Made by a program: the position numbers and the translations under genes. DNA of 64,000 nucleotides from Agapanthus africanus (taxonomy: Eukaryota; Streptophyta; Magnoliopsida; Asparagales; Amaryllidaceae): contig JASDDO010000016.1 in NCBI GenBank assembly GCA_030015575.1, positions 65,283,396 through 65,347,395 of the forward strand, read 5' to 3'. Below, one piece after another: positions 11,119-23,620 of this stretch (the stretch's first letter is position 1; each line of letters opens with the position of its first letter). Below the pieces are notes generated by a model. It was not told the DNA's origin and searched no databases. It saw nothing but the letters and a program-made list of their open reading frames with translations.

Positions 11119-13190
11119 TGAAAGTGTTTTTTAGCACCATCATAAGGTCAATACAAGCATCAAGCATGCCATTTTAAAAAAAAATTGGGTGCTAAGCTAC
11201 ACTAACCTAGGTTATAACTAGATTATTAGGGTTTATATGATACATAAGCAAGTTCTATGCTAAGTGAAAGAAGCTACAACCTTTGTAGACCAAGTCCTTC
11301 TCTTCTCAAGCTTCCAGTAGTAGTCCCTACGACTCCTCTTAGCTCCACATGAAGAAGGGATTGAGCTTGCTTCGCGATCTTCGTGTCGAAGATGGTCCAC
11401 CTTGAAACTTCTCTAACTCAAGGTACCTCTTCACTAATCAAGTATTAGTGAAGGAAACACCCTAATCCAAATGGCTAATCTAGAGTAGGATGATGAAGTG
11501 GGTGTTTTAGCTCACTAAGAATTCTCACAAGCCCTTGGGTTCACAACTCATGTGAGGGTTAGGACTTGGAGGAAGATGAAGATGAAAATAGAGAGAGCTA
11601 GAAAGAATTGAGCTATGGCAAAATGATCAAGTGAAGAATGGCTCCCAATTGCTCCTCACATATTGAAGCATGTAATATTATCCAATAATAAATTACAACC
11701 AAGCTTCAATAGTGATAGCAAACCAATAATCAAATAATTTGTGCCAAGCTTCACCCATGCCTAATATATCTCCCTATTTTCCACATCTTTTTCTATTTCA
11801 AAATAGAAAATCCATATATATATCTATCTATCTATATATATATATCACACACACACATATAAATATATATTAAGAGAAAAAAATAATTAGTGAGCATTAA
11901 TATTAGTTAATATATAATTATATCAAATATAAATATATATCAAATTATTAAATCAACACTTGATTTAATAATCTGGGTATATCATATAACCGACTAATAT
12001 CATTTATCTGTACATAATATTATCAAATCAACACTTGATTCAATAATCCGGTTATATCACATATAACCTGACCGATATCAAATGTCGTCAGATTAGAATA
12101 CGGTATCACATACTCGTATTTAATCAGGCTCCTGCACATATCAGCATATGTGCCCTACTTCGTTTCGCTTGAACTAGGAAAGTTCGGTGTGGGACTCTAA
12201 AGACTAGTCATACGCCAGCAGTAGGTAATGATTACATCATATACCCACAAGCCGTCAGCGGTACTAGCTGGACGTAACGGCTACCCAGGTATTGAGCGAT
12301 TAGAAGATTAACAAGCAATCTTGTCCAAACTCACATGAAGCCAATAAGTAACACTTACCGTATAGTCTGGTCTCTTCGTCTGATATATCGCATATCGAGT
12401 TTAGGGGTGGAATCGTCAGACCCAAGTAACTTGATAAGTTATGCCGATGTGTGGCTCATAACGGTTCGAGAAACTAATGATAACACTTACCAGTAAATCT
12501 CATCAGCCCTGGCCAGGTCCTTACTATTATAGCCAATCGAGCATAGCTCAACATCAACTCCCTATACCGGGAGAGACGAAACCCCTCCTATCGCTCACTG
12601 CCTCAATGTGACTCGGGATTGTACCCAAAATCCACCTGTTTACATGACTCCTTTGAGCCGTAATAGGGAGGAATTCAAAGCACAGTGGGAACCACTCAAG
12701 ACACTATGACGATGTCTAAAGAACTGCTATCTGACGATAGATATGGTACCATCTAGGAGTTCTCGGCGAGTCCTGTTCGGTGTACCCATTCTCTAATGAG
12801 CATCTATGTATAATCTTTAATGTCAAACACCAATGGTTATGGGATCAACCATCGCCCCATACAGGGTCAAGAAACGTACACACTAGTCTACTCTGGAATA
12901 TAGATACCCTATCTCGATATCCTTTCGACTAAGAACTGTTAAAGGATGTGCTTGCGAACTACACAAGCCCCATTAGTATGTTCTGCATCATAGTCCTGGT
13001 AGTTAAGCCAACATTCTAAGGGCTTTATCAACATGTATCAGAGAGATAGTATAACAATACAAGTGTACATGTTAAAATAAAGAGAAACCAGATAGCATAC
13101 TATCATGTCGCGCAAGAAAGTCCTCTATATATGTCCAAGTATCCACTATATCATACAATAATGGCCTTTAGGGCATACATATTCCTAACA
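11119..13190 (-). repeat. C2 5' LTR, Ty1/copia (2072 bp)
   Basis: TG at 11119 and CA at 13190. The minus strand begins TGTTAGGAATATGTATG and aligns with C1 and C3. Paired dyads are at 11945-11971 (arms TTATTAAATCAA and TTGATTTAATAA around CAC) and 12020-12046. A short AT/AC microsatellite is at about 11815-11860. Confidence 0.8.
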
Positions 13191-13495
13191 ACAACTACAT
13201 AACTCCATTCAAGTCGTCCAAATCCTACAATCAGAATCGAAGGAATAAGAAGGGAGAAACAATAAGGAATTAGGAGGATTCCAAGCCGAGATGCAATATC
13301 ATTTCCTTATCGTAAAGATAAAAGAGTTAAGATAAAGATAAGATTTAAGAATTTGAATGACAAGACAACAATGTGGAAGGACATGTTCCAAAAATTCTGG
13401 GTCTTAAGGACAATGTATTGGGTATAATACCCAACTACAAATTGAACCAAGCCCCAGCTAACTTGAAACATATGGCGCTGATACCAAACAAACCC
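13191..13495 (-). other. G2 internal start and primer-binding site
   Basis: Start of the internal region of a minus-strand Ty3/gypsy element. TGGTATCAGCGCC lies on the minus strand at 13474-13486, a tRNA-Met primer site with one mismatch, 9 nt from the LTR end. The context resembles the G1 junction (TTGGTATCAGAGCGC). It is cut at 13190 by C2. Too little is present to show gag. Confidence 0.6.
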
Positions 13496-14323
13496 TGTCA
13501 TGTCCCGCTTCCCAAGGTATGTAACTACGACAAGTGACAGTGCCAACCATACTAACGTGGCTAGGAATCTTCCCTCCACAGTTACATTACGGCTGTCTAT
13601 AGGATATCAAGAACAGTAAAATATAATCTAGTTAACATATGTCCATCTGTCACAGTAAATAAAATCAAGAAATAGGTATAGCGAAAACGAATCAAGATCT
13701 AATAAACAACATCATCTGAATCATGTCCCAATATGGGCTGACATCAATAGAAATAAAACTGCTGAAATAAATAAACTATGAGTCTCTAAACTAAATTGCT
13801 AGCTCCTCATTGCTGGGCTTGATTGCTAAAGTACTCTTGATCTGCCTGCGATAAAGATAGAGCAACCAGAACAAGCAAAACCCAGACGTTGGTGCACTAT
13901 AATATCAAAATAATAGTAATGACCATGATATGATGATATAATTAACCAGAATATAAATAAATAACACAGATATAAATAGTGAGCTATATGTATGTGATGT
14001 GCATCCTATGTCTGTGTGTCTAGATTATTTATTCTAGAAGTCTTTGAAATCAATTAATGTAATCATCATCGTAACCCAACAGTATATATCCCGTTCATGC
14101 CCCCACGGGACCACGGTACAGTGTATCCCGTTCATTCCCCACGGGACACGGTATAATATACAATGATTTATTCCATAACGCTCATAATCACGGCAAACAA
14201 TAATAATATCCTCATGAGTTACGTTTTAGTTACATTCTTGATTTCTTCTTTTACCCCAGGTTTTGTGTTCAAGTCAGGTATTGATGATATAAATCTAATT
14301 CCAACACAGGATCAAACAAGTAC
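13496..14323 (-). repeat. G2 5' LTR, segment 1 of 3 (3' end of the LTR)
   Basis: The minus strand ends GGGACATGACA before the primer site. It continues at 36564-36970 beyond G1 and at 47173-48697 beyond N2, for about 2760 bp of LTR in all. A local repeat of TCCCGTTCAT...CCACGGGA occurs twice at 14088-14150. No gene. Confidence 0.6.
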
Positions 14324-15182
14324 TGTAACACCTTAGAATTCGGTTAGTGTTCGTTTAGACGTTAATGCGGGTTTACTGTAAAAATTTTACCAATTCGGGT
14401 TCCTCACATTTTATAACATTTAATTAATAATTTATTATTATTTGTTATGAGCATGCACGCACGTGTGCACGTTAATGTGAGGGTTTGTTTGTGCTAATCT
14501 ATTTCTTAGTAACCATGACACTTAATCATTTATCTAATCCTTTGCTTTTAGCCTAATCTTTGCTTTAATCCTTTGCCTTAACCCTAACTCCTAGATCTTT
14601 TGTGTGAGAGAGAGATATTTCTTTTGTTGAGTGAGGAGGTGGCAAGGTGAGGTGTGAAAGCATTAATGGTGAGTTAATGCTAATTGTTACACTCACCTCA
14701 CCTCTCACCTTACATTCACCTCACTCTCACTTATCCTCACACACTCTCTCATTTCTCTATCTCTTTTATTCTTTCATATCTCTCACCTCACAACTGAACA
14801 CTCTCATTCTCCATCACAAAACTTCATCAAAAACTTCACAAATCTCACAAAAATCACATCTTTGTCTTGGATTTGCCTCTTGGATCCCTTGGAGTTTGCA
14901 AAGCTTGGATCTTTGAGTTCTTTTGTGTAGGTAATGATCTCTTTCTGTTCTTTAAGTGCTTTTTGTGTAGCTTAGCTTGTTAGTTTCTGTTTTGAACACG
15001 TTTTGTATAGTTTCGGGTAAATATCGTATTTTTAGCGTAATTTTGGATCTCGGGTGATATGCTATCAAACCAGGTAATTGTTGCAAAAGTTCACATCACA
15101 GTGACCTAGTGTTGTGACTAAGAACCTACCCTCAAAATACGAACCAATTCCATCATGTTCTGGCCGCAGTTTTATTGGTTCT

Positions 15183-15199
15183 GGCCGCAAATTGCGGCC
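15183..15199. other. GC dyad (G1 5' LTR)
   Basis: Perfect 8-bp arms GGCCGCAA and TTGCGGCC around one A, with a half module TGGCCGCAG about 20 bp upstream. The dyad itself is identical in the 3' LTR (33483-33499). Confidence 0.65.
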
Positions 15200-15446
15200 A
15201 GACTGGGTAGTTGGGGTGTGGATTTTTGTTTAGGGGTCTCTGGGGTTGTATGTGGTTTCATGGTACTTGCAACTTTTACAAATTATTGGTACAGAAAAAT
15301 TTGGGACCACTTTGCGTATTTCTAGTGTTTCGCTTCACGCGATACGTTATCCGATACGGTGCGTGTTCTGTGTTGCTGTTGCTATGAGTTGGTTTCGTAG
15401 TGTCGCTATACACGTTAGCTACAACACGAACCCATTAGTGTATGTA

Positions 15447-15451
15447 TGTGT
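15447..15451. repeat. Target-site duplication of C3 (left)
   Basis: TGTGT, matched by TGTGT at 25838-25842. The uninterrupted 3' LTR of G1 carries one TGTGT at the same place (about 33747). Confidence 0.9.
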
Positions 15452-17668
15452 TGTAGGGTTCCTAAGCACTCTAGTGAGGTCTCTAAAGGCATCTACCATG
15501 CCAATTTCAAAAAAATCGGTGCCGAGAAACCCTAATGTACGAATCGTTTGCTAGATTTCTAGGCGAAAACAAGAACTAGTTAACACTTAACTAATAGATA
15601 CGGAAATACAACCTTTGTAGATCCGTTTGTCCACCTCCATAGCTCCATGAAGAAGTCATCTCCGCTGTACAAATCCGAAATCCGGGCTCTTGTGTCGGCT
15701 TCATCGGAGAAGAAGCGGGCTAGGTCGTCGACGACGTGCCGAAGATGATCTACGTCGAGGCATCGCTAAATCAAGCTCCGACTTCACCAAGTCAAGAAAC
15801 TTGTGAAGTAAACACACTCTACTACTTGGCAAGAGGTAGAGGATGAAGAAATAGGAAGTGGGTAAGCTTTAGTTTTGGATTTCTCACTTGTTTCCATCAA
15901 TCACCATTGATGGACCTTGCTTTCTTCACTTGAAGAAAGGAAGAAGAAGAAGATAATAGTTATGATAAGAATAATTAAAAATAGAAAAGAAAACAATTCT
16001 TATCATACTTTTAACTCTAGTTAAGTGTACAGAATTAACTTAGGTTAGTTAAAATGGTTAGGGTTAAGTATAGGATAAGAATGAAGACTTAGTCAAAGTT
16101 CAAGAAACTTCAACTAAATCCAAAAAAAACCACCATTTATCTTTCTTTTTCCTTTTTCCAAAAAGAATAAATAAGAAAGATAAATGAATAAATAAAAATC
16201 GAAACCCTAACCCATTCATTACCATTGTTCATTCTTTACACTTAACCAAGTTAGGCATGCATCATCAAACATGATACAAGCTAGTGCACAAAATCATATC
16301 GCATATGCAATGCGCACACCCGAGTGAGAAAATCCAATTTAAAGTGAACCGATACTAGTTAATGCAAAGTAATATATCAAATATACAATTATGCATTAAA
16401 TCATTAAATCAACACTTGATTTAACGATCCGGTCATGTCGCACATAACCGACTGGTATCATCAGTAACAACTTATCGAATCAACACTTGATCCGATAATC
16501 CGGCTATATCGGATATAACCGATCAATGTCACATCGCGAGAATCAAATACAGTATCACATACTGGTATTATTCTCGGTCCCGCACATATCTCATATGCGC
16601 TCCTATTTCGTTTCGCTTGAGCCAGGAAGCCTCTGTGTAGGACTCTAAAGACTCGTCAATACGCCGGCAGCAGATGATGATCATATCAAACACCCACAAG
16701 CCGCAAGCGGTCTGCTAAACGTAACGGCCACCTGGGTATTGAGCGATCTGAAGATCGACGAGCAAGCCCGCTCACACTCCAGTGAATCCGACCAGTAACA
16801 CTACCGTACAGTCCGGTCTGATCGTCTGATATGTCGCATATCTCGCCTAGGGGTGGTAAACGTCAGACCCCAATAGCTCGATAAGTCGTGTCGATATGAG
16901 GTCTATAACACATCGAGAAACTACTGGTAACACTTACCAGTAAATCTCAGCAACCCTGGCCAGGGATTTCCTGTTATAGCCAATCGAACACAGCGCAACA
17001 TCAACTCCCTATACCGGGAGAGACGAATCCCCTCCTATCGCTCATTGCCTCCATGTGAATCGGGACTGTACCCAAAAACCACCGTTTTGCACGCCCTCTT
17101 GGACGTGGTAAGATGGAAATCAAAGCACAGTGGGAACCACACAAGACTCTATGACGATCTCGGGTCAACAGACTACTCTGTACCAGTGTCACCAGAGAAC
17201 TGCCATCTGACGTGAGGTATAATACCATCTGGGAGTTCTCGGCGAGTCCGTCCAGTGTACCCAGTCTCTACTGACCACCCGTATATCATCTCTGATGTCA
17301 AACACCGATGGATATGGGATCATCCATCGCCCATCTGTATGGGTCGAGAAGGTACACGCTAGTCTACTCTGGTATATCGATACCCCATCTCGATACACCC
17401 ACGACTAGGGACTTTGAAGGATGTACTTATGGACTACCATGTCCCCACTAGTATGATCCGCATCATAGTCCAGGTAGTCAAGTACACATCCTAAGGGCTT
17501 TACCAACATGTAACAGAGAGACAATCAGTGTACACGTTAAGGTAAAGAGCAACCAGATAGCATACTATCATGTCGAGCAAGAAAATCCTCCCTATATATG
17601 TCCCAGCATCCACTACAATATAAATCCAATGTATAGTAATGGCCTCTAGGGCATACATATAACTAACA
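15452..17668 (-). repeat. C3 3' LTR (2217 bp)
   Basis: The minus strand begins TGTTAGTTATATG and ends GGAACCCTACA. Paired dyads are at 16404-16424 and 16472-16498. GTAAGT on the minus strand near 16940 lies within a dyad (ACTGGTAA / TTACCAGT). Frames at 17001-17398 also occur in the other LTR and are LTR sequence, not genes. Confidence 0.92.
16404..16498. other. Paired long dyads in C3 LTRs
   Basis: 16404-16424 has 9-bp arms TTAAATCAA and TTGATTTAA around CAC. 16472-16498 has 12-bp arms TTATCGAATCAA and TTGATCCGATAA with one mismatch. The same pair is at 24573-24667 in the 5' LTR. Confidence 0.7.
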
Positions 17669-17686
17669 ATCTCCCACTTGCACTAG
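17669..17686 (-). other. C3 polypurine tract
   Basis: The minus strand reads GTGCAAGTGGGAGAT directly before the LTR TGTTAG, as typical for copia elements; plus-strand DNA priming site. Confidence 0.85.
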
Positions 17687-18260
17687 GGCCATCTGTAGCA
17701 GTGGTTGTAGTATCTCATACTCAACCATCCCATAAAAGTCTCTCTCTGGGAATAGGCCTTCGTGAGTGGATCCGCTGCGTTATCCTCTAAGTCTGCTCTC
17801 CTAACCTCGATCACCCTGGAGATCAACCATCTCCATGATCAAGCGATACTACCATAGAATATGTCTGGATCACTGATGGGACCGGCGTTCCTTGGCATAA
17901 GCCACAACTCCATTGTCTCACAATGGTAGGAACGTAGTTCATCTCATGAACTAATATACATCCAAACAGCCTCTTTGGTAGCATCTTAAGTAGCGATGTA
18001 TCCTGCCTTTATCGTCTAGTATGTCACGGTATCTAGCTTAGAACTCTTCCAACATACCGTCCCTTTACTGAGGGTAAAGACAATGCCTGAGACTGACATT
18101 CAGTCGTCTTTATCACCCTGGAACACTTCCAGTGATTCTCCCCAGGATCACTTGATACCATCTCACTACAACTAGTGAGAATCCTAACATCCAATTAAAT
18201 CTATCTCATAGATCCAAAACTCAGGATTAAGGAGGTATCACTTTGATCCTATATGGAGAA

Positions 18261-18488
18261 TTATTGTGATAAACGGAGATTGACCGAGCGTAGCATAGGA
18301 AACTCCTTTCTTATCAAGAGTATGTCATTCACGTACTCTACGAGGATCACCACCATACTCCCTACTACCTTTTTGTATATACAAGGTTCATCTACCATTT
18401 TGATGATGTCAACTTCCTTGACAAACACATCAAAACAGACGTTCCAACTCCGCGATGCCTGCTTTATCAGATAAAACATCTTGCACAC
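18261..18488 (-). pseudogene. C3 reverse transcriptase fragment with altered active site
   Basis: 75-codon frame containing LIKQASRSWNVCFD, VDEPCIYKKV and LVEYVNDILLI. These match the copia RT consensus (YGLKQASRSWN, DEPCVYKK, LYVDDILLI). The catalytic YVDD box is YVND here, so the second-last Asp needed for metal binding is lost. The lineage looks Tork/TAR-like from this block, a tentative call. Confidence 0.85.
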
Positions 18489-18540
18489 GTTTCCGCTGCT
18501 CCCACTGTTTACGAAGCCCTCTGGCTGTGTACTTATAGAC

Positions 18541-18747
18541 TCACTCTTCTAAAACATCATTTAGAAAAGCAGTCATGACACCCAACCACCAGATATCGTA
18601 GTCATGGTATGTAGCCGTGGCAAGTAGGATCTGGATGGACTTAAGCATAGATACTGGAAAAGGTTTCATCATTATCCACGCCTGGTCGATGACGAAAACC
18701 TTTAACAAGTCTAGCTTTGAAAGTCTCAACTCTTCCATGTACACCAA
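18541..18747 (-). pseudogene. C3 reverse transcriptase N-terminal fragment
   Basis: 68-codon frame with PVSMLKSIQILLATATYHDYD and TAFLNDVLEE, matching the copia RT block PVAMLKSIRILLAIAAYYDYE...KTAFLNG. Frame breaks separate it from 18261-18488. Confidence 0.82.
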
Positions 18748-19421
18748 ATAATCTTCTCAAGATATACTTGCTCCTGATGGGGATTTAACCCTTCAGATAT
18801 AGCAACCAAAGTCCATACTTTGTTGGTGTATAAGGATTCCATCTCAGATCGCTAAGCATCCAGCCATTCTTACAGAGTCTTACTCCCGATGGCCAGCTCG
18901 AAACTAGTTGGGTCATCATCTCATGATGCAATCCTCGCTCCCACTGTCATAGAGAAACCAAAGTATCTCTCAGGTGGGTGAGGAACCCTACTAGATCGGC
19001 GGAGAGGCTGAGGTTCGTTGGAATCTACTGAATCCTTTGGTTTTACCAAATCATCTGCTGTATTTTGTATAGCTGGAACCTTTCCAGTTCTACATTACAG
19101 ACCTTGCCTCGAGCTTGTCCGGATTTTGCTTTTAGACATATGCCGGACAACCCCAAATCTTAACTAACTTAAGATATGGGCTCTTCCCTTTCCATATCTC
19201 ATATGAAGCGGTAGGCTACAGATTTGATTCGAACCCTATTCAATAGGTATGCAGCTTCTTAAGTGCATAACTCCCTAAAGGAAATAGGTAACTCAGTTCT
19301 ACTCATCATAGAGCACACCATATCAAATAGGGTGTATCTGCTCTGCCCCGATATACCATCGTGCTATGGTGTATTCGGAGGAGTAATGCTGAGAGAGAAT
19401 CTAATTCTCCTTTAGAATAGT

Positions 19422-19655
19422 TCAGGAATTCCATGCACAAGTATTCTCCTCCTTGATCTCATCAAAGGACATAATACTTATACCCGTATTTTGGTTCTCT
19501 ACTTCTCGCTTATATTCTGTGAATATCTCAAAAGGTTCGGACTCATGTTTCAACAGGAACATATGACTGAATCTTGAGAGATTATCAGAGAATATAATGA
19601 AGTATAAAGAACCAGTCTTGGTATGTGTAGACAGGGGACCTACATACATCAACAT
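19422..19655 (-). pseudogene. C3 integrase core fragment
   Basis: 77-codon frame with YVGPLSTHTKTGSLYFIIFSD and KHESEPFEIF, matching the copia integrase core (D..GP, YFITF.DD.SR, KSEAF..F). The first catalytic Asp region is altered (YVGP, where D.CGP is usual). The second Asp/Glu part is broken. Confidence 0.8.
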
Positions 19656-20180
19656 GTATCATCCCAAGAGTTCACTAACTCTTTCTATGTTTCCAATAAG
19701 CATAGCTATGGTCATCTTATCTTTGTGACATGACTGGCGAGTTTCACAAGATGTAAATTCAAACCAATTTAAATATGCATCTTTATGTAACTCCAGCTAG
19801 TCGGGTCGCATTGATATGACCTAGTCTACAATACCTTAAGAAGGATCCGTCCATTTCTGAACTCTTCCTCTTGTGTGTGTTCAGTATACTAAGAACTGTA
19901 GTTTGATTTAGAACATCAATGCTTTTAGATAACGTGCCTGAACCGATCAACTTTTGATATAGGAAATGTTCAAAACATTATCCAACAATACAAAATTATA
20001 TCCTTTCTTTACTAATAAAGAAACTGATATGATTTTGTATATCAGGTTCGGTATCTAATAACATTCGTTCAGAATCAATGTATCGGTAATACAGGGTGAC
20101 AGTGACCAACAGACTTGGCTGCAACTCTTGCCCCGTTTTCTGCCTCATGAAACTTATCACCCGTTCTCAGTTTTTCTACC

Positions 20181-20432
20181 CTATTGTAGCCCTATGTAAC
20201 AGATTACATATCTGGGATCCTGATCCGGTATCATATACCAGGATGCGGAGGATACTGAGAAACAGTTCTGTATAAAGAACACACCCGAAGATGATGCATC
20301 AGCATGCACTCTCTTCGTTTGGGTGGCACGGGAAATCTGGTATTCCCCAATTTCCTGCTCTGTCTTATAACAATTATAAGTTGGAGCGGGACCAACGTTC
20401 CCCAACTCAGTATAACAAGCGGGTTCGGTCAA
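20181..20432 (-). pseudogene. C3 protease-region fragment
   Basis: 83-codon frame with SSGVFFIQNCFSVSSASW followed by a region where copia pol has LDTG(C/A)..HIC; here it reads MIPDQDPRYVICYIGLQ, so the protease active site is lost. Confidence 0.6.
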
Positions 20433-21254
20433 TAATCTGTATTATTATCTTGATTAAGGCGTGATATGGTCGCTACCAGGAGAGAGAGAGAAGAAAACAC
20501 TCAGCGTGCGCTCTTGCAAGAATAGATTGGTTATTATTTTATCTAATCAGGATGGCTCCCACTGCTTTTTATCAAATCTTCCTTCAAACCCTAAAAGGAA
20601 AGACTAGCCGGGATTAATTACACACTACAAGTTCGCCAATCTTTCAGCCAGGCCAGTGTCGGTACTTTGAGGGAGGTCCCCCGTGCTTTCGCACGAACCT
20701 AATTAATGTAAACCTCGTTTTCCCAGAGGCGTAACCCCGTTGACACCTTTCTAGACACCTACTTGATCGGCTAATTGTAATGTATAAAACTCTCCCAGGA
20801 GTAACTCTTACTCGCAGCGGGTATCGGGATCCAACTATCTCATAGAAGGTATGCAATCTCATTGCAAATTTCAACACTTGAAATTCCCGATAATATTTTG
20901 CCCCTAGCGTGCTATGACCTTGACGAAAGTCAACAAACCATAGCCCGCTAGTCAAGTTCAACCCGTACATTTCTTGATCGAATTAAACCCACCCGCACGA
21001 CCCTTGACGAAAGCCAACAAAGCCGCACGACTACCCTAATCCAATCGCATCGTATGCTAGCAGATAAGCGGCATATAGCTACCGCACACTGCACCTTGAC
21101 GAAAGCCAACAAATGCAGCACGAATACTATATACAACTTATCTGAAATGACGGAGGGCTACGACAGGTTTTTCTGAAAACCTATTGCGTAATGAACTTGA
21201 TATCGTTGTAGAATCAAATGATTTTAAAATGGAGTGCTTTTGAGGCTTTTCTTG

Positions 21255-21351
21255 TTTTGCTAAAGGAGTCACTCCCGGTGAAGGGATCGTCGGTCCTTTC
21301 CTCGTCGAATGAGGTGCGGGATATATCACATATATCACTGTGCAAAGCAAA
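21255..21351 (-). repeat. Duplicated hairpin module, C3 copy 1
   Basis: Stem CCTCGT-CGA-ATGAGG (one G-T wobble) and TCCC-GGTGA-AGGGA. Confidence 0.68.
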
Positions 21352-21402
21352 AACTCTTAAAAAGCAATCAAAAGACAAACCGAGGGTGTAGCATCTGCCA
21401 GT

Positions 21403-21500
21403 TATTGCTAAAGGAGTCACTCCCGGTGAGGGGATCTCGGTCCTTTCCTTATCGAATAAGGTGCAGGATATATCGCATATACCGCTGTGCAAAGCAAGAA
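21403..21500 (-). repeat. Duplicated hairpin module, C3 copy 2
   Basis: Stem CCTTAT-CGA-ATAAGG. Compared with CCTCAT/ATGAGG in C2 both sides of one pair have changed, which keeps the pairing. Confidence 0.68.
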
Positions 21501-23374
21501 TTGTATCTACCTGTTTTATTTTGAAATTCGATTCTACAACATCTTAGGTTTCTTTTATTTCATTAATCACATTAATGAAGTCCCATCATTTAAGTACCTA
21601 AACATCACAGATAGATATGACGTACACTTATGCCATCCGCATTCGCCTCAATGTCCCCTCGTGCACCGTTAGGTTAGGTAACTAACGACAGAGCGGGGCA
21701 GGGCTAGCGCGGGTGTAAAACATAAGTAACGGCTATATAATATATCATATATACTATATACAGTATCTATCACAGAACATCACATGATCACATCACAGAT
21801 ATCGCAGCAGAAGAAACATATGAAATATTGGATATACTAGGACGTTCGTGTTTTCAATACGAGCCAGTATAAAACACGGATTCCACGGTCGTGATGAATA
21901 GCCAAACCCACACCCCTAGACCCCTACGAGAGCGGCAAGCAACCCTACCAATTCTGGAGTTAGGTGACCCGGACTCGACTCCTCGAGTTGGTCTCCCACT
22001 GGACTCCAGAACCCGGTTACTTGTGCCCTCCTCCTTGGGTCTATCCTAGTGCGGAAAAGTAAATAATATACAAAGGGTGACAACTTCCGCTACCTGGAAG
22101 TGCCCCAAATAAAAGAATATTACATACAAGTTTTTACATGAATGAAAATGAAAAACACTCATCTCACATAAAAACCCCCGGCTATTCGAACACGACGATC
22201 CAATATAACATATCCAGCAACACATAACATCACATGTCATCAACGTAAGTAAATATGCGCATCCCAATTGTCGTTGACATATAGCAACGAAACCGGCGAT
22301 ATCACATATTACACTTACGGTCACAGAAAAGAAAGTGTAAAACTACAACAGTTGGAATCCGCAACCTCCTCAGACATCGCATGCCTGACCAAATGAATTA
22401 CTTAGACATCCCATGCCTAACAATTATAAACCCCGCATTTTAGTCTCAAAATCGAAAACTCTTTTCAATATGAAGTCGGGCAATTCAACAGGATTCCCGA
22501 CATCCTGATCGAGTACTCGTCGCAAAATTCAGTAGGCGGCCGCACCCCTGATACCGTCGACGAAGTGCACCAAGGCGGAACACCGCCACCGCGAGCACCC
22601 GGACGGATGCTTTCGGCGACGGGGTTCTCCTACAGTCACTTGGTCGGGGCTATGGAGTGAGGCTGTCTATTAAGTTTACCCGGCGAGTATCCGCGTACGC
22701 TACGTGATTGCGACGGACTTTTGATCACATCAAAATTCCGTGGCAACCGATCAAGTGAGACTAAACTGCTATGTTTATAACATTCATTCAGTTATCACAT
22801 AACTTTTGTGAATTCCAATTATTGTATCCCATTCCAGATAAACAGAAAATGTTAAACTTTTCGATCGAACAGTCAAACACCCAAGTTTTCCCGATACAAA
22901 TCAACACATGAAATAAGTCTAACAACATTCAGTTCGTGCCTCAGTACCAACGGTCCAGCCGTAGAAGGGTCAAGCCAACGCCTCACATGTGGCACGCCGT
23001 ACTGCCCCAAACCCGAAGGTTCAAAGGGCAGTTCAAGACGGTCACATAATCGAGTTAAGGTTTGTTGTCTTCTAGAGGGTCCATCGTGTTACTTGCACTA
23101 CTTCGAACGTCGTTAAACTACGGAAAAATCCAACACTTGGAAATTTTCCGACAGGGGAAAAATTGGGTATTTATATCCGGTCGAACTTTTTAACATATTG
23201 TAAAATTATCCGGAAAGCCATACAGACAAAATTTGATATTCCGATCGAAACTCCGAAACCCCAAAACCACCTCTGAAAAATCAACTGTATAATAAATATT
23301 AAAATATCCCAGGAAAACCAGAACAGAATACTGAGAATTACTGTGCAAACATTACCTCACAAAACGACAAAACT

Positions 23375-23423
23375 GTCGCGCTTCCGCCGCACGAGGCATG
23401 CTCGTGACGCGGAAACGCGGTGG
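23375..23423. other. Paired GC dyad (C3 leader)
   Basis: CGCGCTTCCGCCGC and ACGCGGAAACGCGGTGG around a small dyad ACGAG...CTCGT. Same location relative to the primer site as in C2 and C5, with diverged sequence. Confidence 0.55.
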
Positions 23424-23606
23424 TAAAGTTGAATCAGGCCCACGAAATTTACAGTAATTCTTAGAAAACCCTGCTTGATTTTCTGGATACTTTTAATCTT
23501 GAAAAATCCATAATTTTAAAATCTGGACAGAGAGCATGTTAGGTTTGGGTTTTCGGGTTCGTTCGGACTTCAATTTCCGTCTGGACTTCGCCTAAGGCTC
23601 TAGCTA

Positions 23607-23619
23607 GGCTCTGATACCA
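23607..23619 (-). other. C3 primer-binding site, tRNA-Met
   Basis: The minus strand reads TGGTATCAGAGCC, an exact match to the usual tRNA-iMet 3'-end complement, 1 nt from the LTR. Confidence 0.9.
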
Positions 23620-23620
23620 C

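Larger units (their letters stand above)
8923..13190 (-). mobile_element. C2: Ty1/copia element, leader plus 5' LTR only
   Basis: Minus-strand order is LTR (13190-11119), primer site (11118-11106), then about 2.2 kb of leader running left until C1 interrupts it at 8923. The leader aligns with that of C3 (23606 down to about 21020). The coding part lies left of C1, outside the window. Flanking ACAAC (13191-13195) is one side of the presumed target duplication in G2. Confidence 0.75.
14324..15451 (+). repeat. G1 5' LTR, first part
   Basis: Begins TGTAACACCTTAGAATTC and aligns with 32633-33750. It includes a splice-donor-like GTAATG at 14931 after a CT-rich leader-like stretch, and a perfect dyad GGCCGCAA-A-TTGCGGCC at 15183-15199. 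Interrupted at TGTGT (15447-15451) by C3. The small frame at 14647-14916 is repeat-derived, not a gene. Confidence 0.9.
17687..20460 (-). pseudogene. C3 degenerate copia pol
   Basis: Right to left on the minus strand: protease-region remnant (20181-20432), integrase (19422-19655), integrase C-terminal side with YEIWKGKSPYL and KIWGCPAYV (19125-19220), link to RT with SFELAIG and MESLYTNKVWTL (18790-18920), RT (18261-18747) and RNase H tail with DPLTK-type sequence (17740-17770). The order protease, integrase, RT is diagnostic of Ty1/copia. Stops and frame changes occur throughout and no part exceeds about 85 open codons. No gag was found between it and the leader. Confidence 0.85.
20461..23606 (-). 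other. C3 5' leader (3.1 kb, non-coding, structured)
   Basis: No supported gene; frames of 60-108 codons here overlap on both strands and are not conserved in C2 or C5. Conserved blocks are the hairpin module pair (21255-21500), the GTTAGGTTA...TAACTAAC inverted repeat (about 21669-21690), a block near 22012 (AACCCGGTTACTTGTGCCC) and the GC dyad pair (23375-23423). Just before pol is a pyrimidine run (minus strand, about 20485-20500) like the pre-ATG run in C5. Confidence 0.7.

Noticed and set aside
13307-13579. 90-codon hydrophobic frame on the minus strand
   Set aside because: It spans the G2 LTR end and primer-binding site, so it is an accidental frame.
17001-17398. Two frames of about 70 codons repeated at 25170-25567
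   Set aside because: They are the same position in the two C3 LTRs; repetition reflects LTR identity, not two genes.
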